This document shows positions 63,217 to 64,000 of a DNA stretch of 64,000 nt, in pieces. The position numbers were made by a program, and so were the translations under genes. The stretch's first letter is position 1, and every line of letters starts with the position of its first letter. Under the pieces are notes generated by a model, which did no database searches, was not told the origin of the DNA, and worked only from the letters and a program-made list of their open reading frames with translations. This stretch comes from Allorhodopirellula solitaria (GTDB lineage Bacteria > Planctomycetota > Planctomycetia > Pirellulales > Pirellulaceae): NCBI RefSeq assembly GCF_007859855.1, contig NZ_SJPK01000001.1, positions 614,091 through 678,090 of the forward strand, in the 5' to 3' direction.

Positions 63217-64000
63217 TCAGTTACCGAAGAGGTTGTCGAAGCGAAGCTTTTCCAATCCCTTATTGATCCCCTGTTCGAGTTGTTGCTGGCCGCGACCGAA
63301 CTGCTGCTGCAGATAGTTGCCGGCTGCATCTTGAGCCGCCTTGACTCCGAAATCGGCCGCCACGCGGCGAATGCCGTCTGAATCGAGACTCGGTCGATTG
63401 AGCGTCCCGTCGATTGGCAACGTCAAGGTTTGCCCGGCGAGCCCACGCAGATCGCTGCCGAGCCATTTCGCGTCGAGTGGAATCTGGGCGATCAAGTCGA
63501 GGCGTCCGTCAAAATCAACTTGCCCGCTCGTCACCACGCGTGCGCGGTCGATATCGAGCAGCATGGCGCGATGTGTCACAGCGCCCTGGGAAACATGAAA
63601 TTCGACGCTCTGCGCGGGCAGGGTAATCAGTGTCCGTCCCGTCTGCGGTGGCTGGGTGGTGTTCCCGAGCGCCGCCAAGGCCTGCAGCTGCCGCGCTCCT
63701 GCAATGACTTGATCGGCCAAGGGTCCGGCATTCATCTGCACGCGTTCAATATCCAATCGGCCCCGCACCTCGCTGCGCCGTGGATCGTCGATCCAGACCA
63801 CCGCGTGCTCAATATCGGCGTGGAACGTACCCTCGACTCGGGCCGCGTCCGCAGCGATCGGTGCCATGTACTTCAGCCATTGGCTCGTCATCTCGGGGGT
63901 GAGCTGCACATCTCGAGCGATCGGCCCGGGGCGAAGCTCTACACACAACTCTGGGCGGTAATGCACATCGCCAGCAATCAGGATCTCGCCACTCGGCGAG
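63217..64000 (-). CDS. AsmA-like large envelope protein, C-terminal part
   Basis: The frame is open from the window edge to the stop at 63217 and gives at least 260 residues. It shows the C-terminal beta pattern of AsmA/TamB-like proteins (VVTSGQVDFDGRLDLIAQIPLDAKWLG, then TLPIDGTLNRPSLD) and a short helical tail. Such proteins act in lipid transport or outer-membrane assembly. The start is outside the window; a GTG at 63966 is internal. Confidence 0.6.
   Translation of the reverse strand, partial: SPSGEILIAGDVHYRPELCVELRPGPIARDVQLTPEMTSQWLKYMAPIAADAARVEGTFHADIEHAVVWIDDPRRSEVRGRLDIERVQMNAGPLADQVIAGARQLQALAALGNTTQPPQTGRTLITLPAQSVEFHVSQGAVTHRAMLLDIDRARVVTSGQVDFDGRLDLIAQIPLDAKWLGSDLRGLAGQTLTLPIDGTLNRPSLDSDGIRRVAADFGVKAAQDAAGNYLQQQFGRGQQQLEQGINKGLEKLRFDNLFGN

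Overview
The window looks like a piece of a planctomycete chromosome, most like Rhodopirellula or another Pirellulaceae genus. The assignment rests on gene content rather than on a marker gene: three DUF1559 proteins, two formylglycine sulfatases, a redoxin/haem/copper-monooxygenase fusion, small lipoproteins, small sigma factors with membrane partners, moderately GC-rich DNA, and intergenic regions full of short hairpin repeats. No rRNA, tRNA, CRISPR array, IS transposase or prophage gene was found.

Layout. 1-5 kb: the end of a cbb3-oxidase copper ATPase gene (ccoI), ccoS, a nucleoside deaminase, a GH13 glucan enzyme, a small lipoprotein and a FixH-like gene on the other strand. 5-13 kb: a secreted HExxH protein, a fused ABC-2 permease, the divergent epmB/efp pair, a B12-type radical SAM enzyme and a membrane protein. 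13-17 kb: an RNase H-like protein lacking at least two catalytic positions, glgB and an unknown gene. 17.6-20.8 kb: a serine hydrolase/NamZ (DUF1343) fusion translationally coupled to an isochorismatase-type hydrolase. 21-21.6 kb: a ribbon-helix-helix protein and a 58% lysine protein. 22-28.5 kb: a six-gene minus-strand operon (secreted FN3-like protein, Na+/solute symporter, 39-residue membrane peptide, aspartate-carbamoyltransferase-like enzyme with altered substrate residues, asparagine synthase, M20 amidohydrolase). 28.7-33.4 kb: an ABC export system with an HlyD-type adaptor and two cysteine-rich exported proteins. 35.7-39.7 and 47.4-51.6 kb: two paralogous cassettes of sigma factor, membrane partner and large exported DUF1559 protein; the last part is one gene in one cassette and two in the other. 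Between them lie a redoxin-cytochrome-PHM protein, a PQQ-like propeller, an esterase, a sulfatase and a divergent pair of poorly known genes. 51.8-54.4 kb: a two-gene operon of a VWA protein with an intact MIDAS and an unknown partner. 55.5-61.2 kb: a likely glycan-use operon (DUF1559, lipoprotein, sulfatase, GH95-like enzyme). 62-64 kb: a CNNM/CorC-type membrane protein and the end of an AsmA-like gene.

The gaps hold at least four families of dispersed structured repeats. One is MITE-like with 4-base target duplications and supplies the stop codon of a neighbouring gene. Another is a pair of 240-320 base inverted-repeat elements. The third is a set of hairpins that share the loop CTTGT, and the fourth a modular chain of palindromes.

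The best candidates for undescribed biology are the altered carbamoyltransferase operon, the duplicated sigma/DUF1559 cassettes, and the VWA gene pair with a 1.1 kb gene-free leader.
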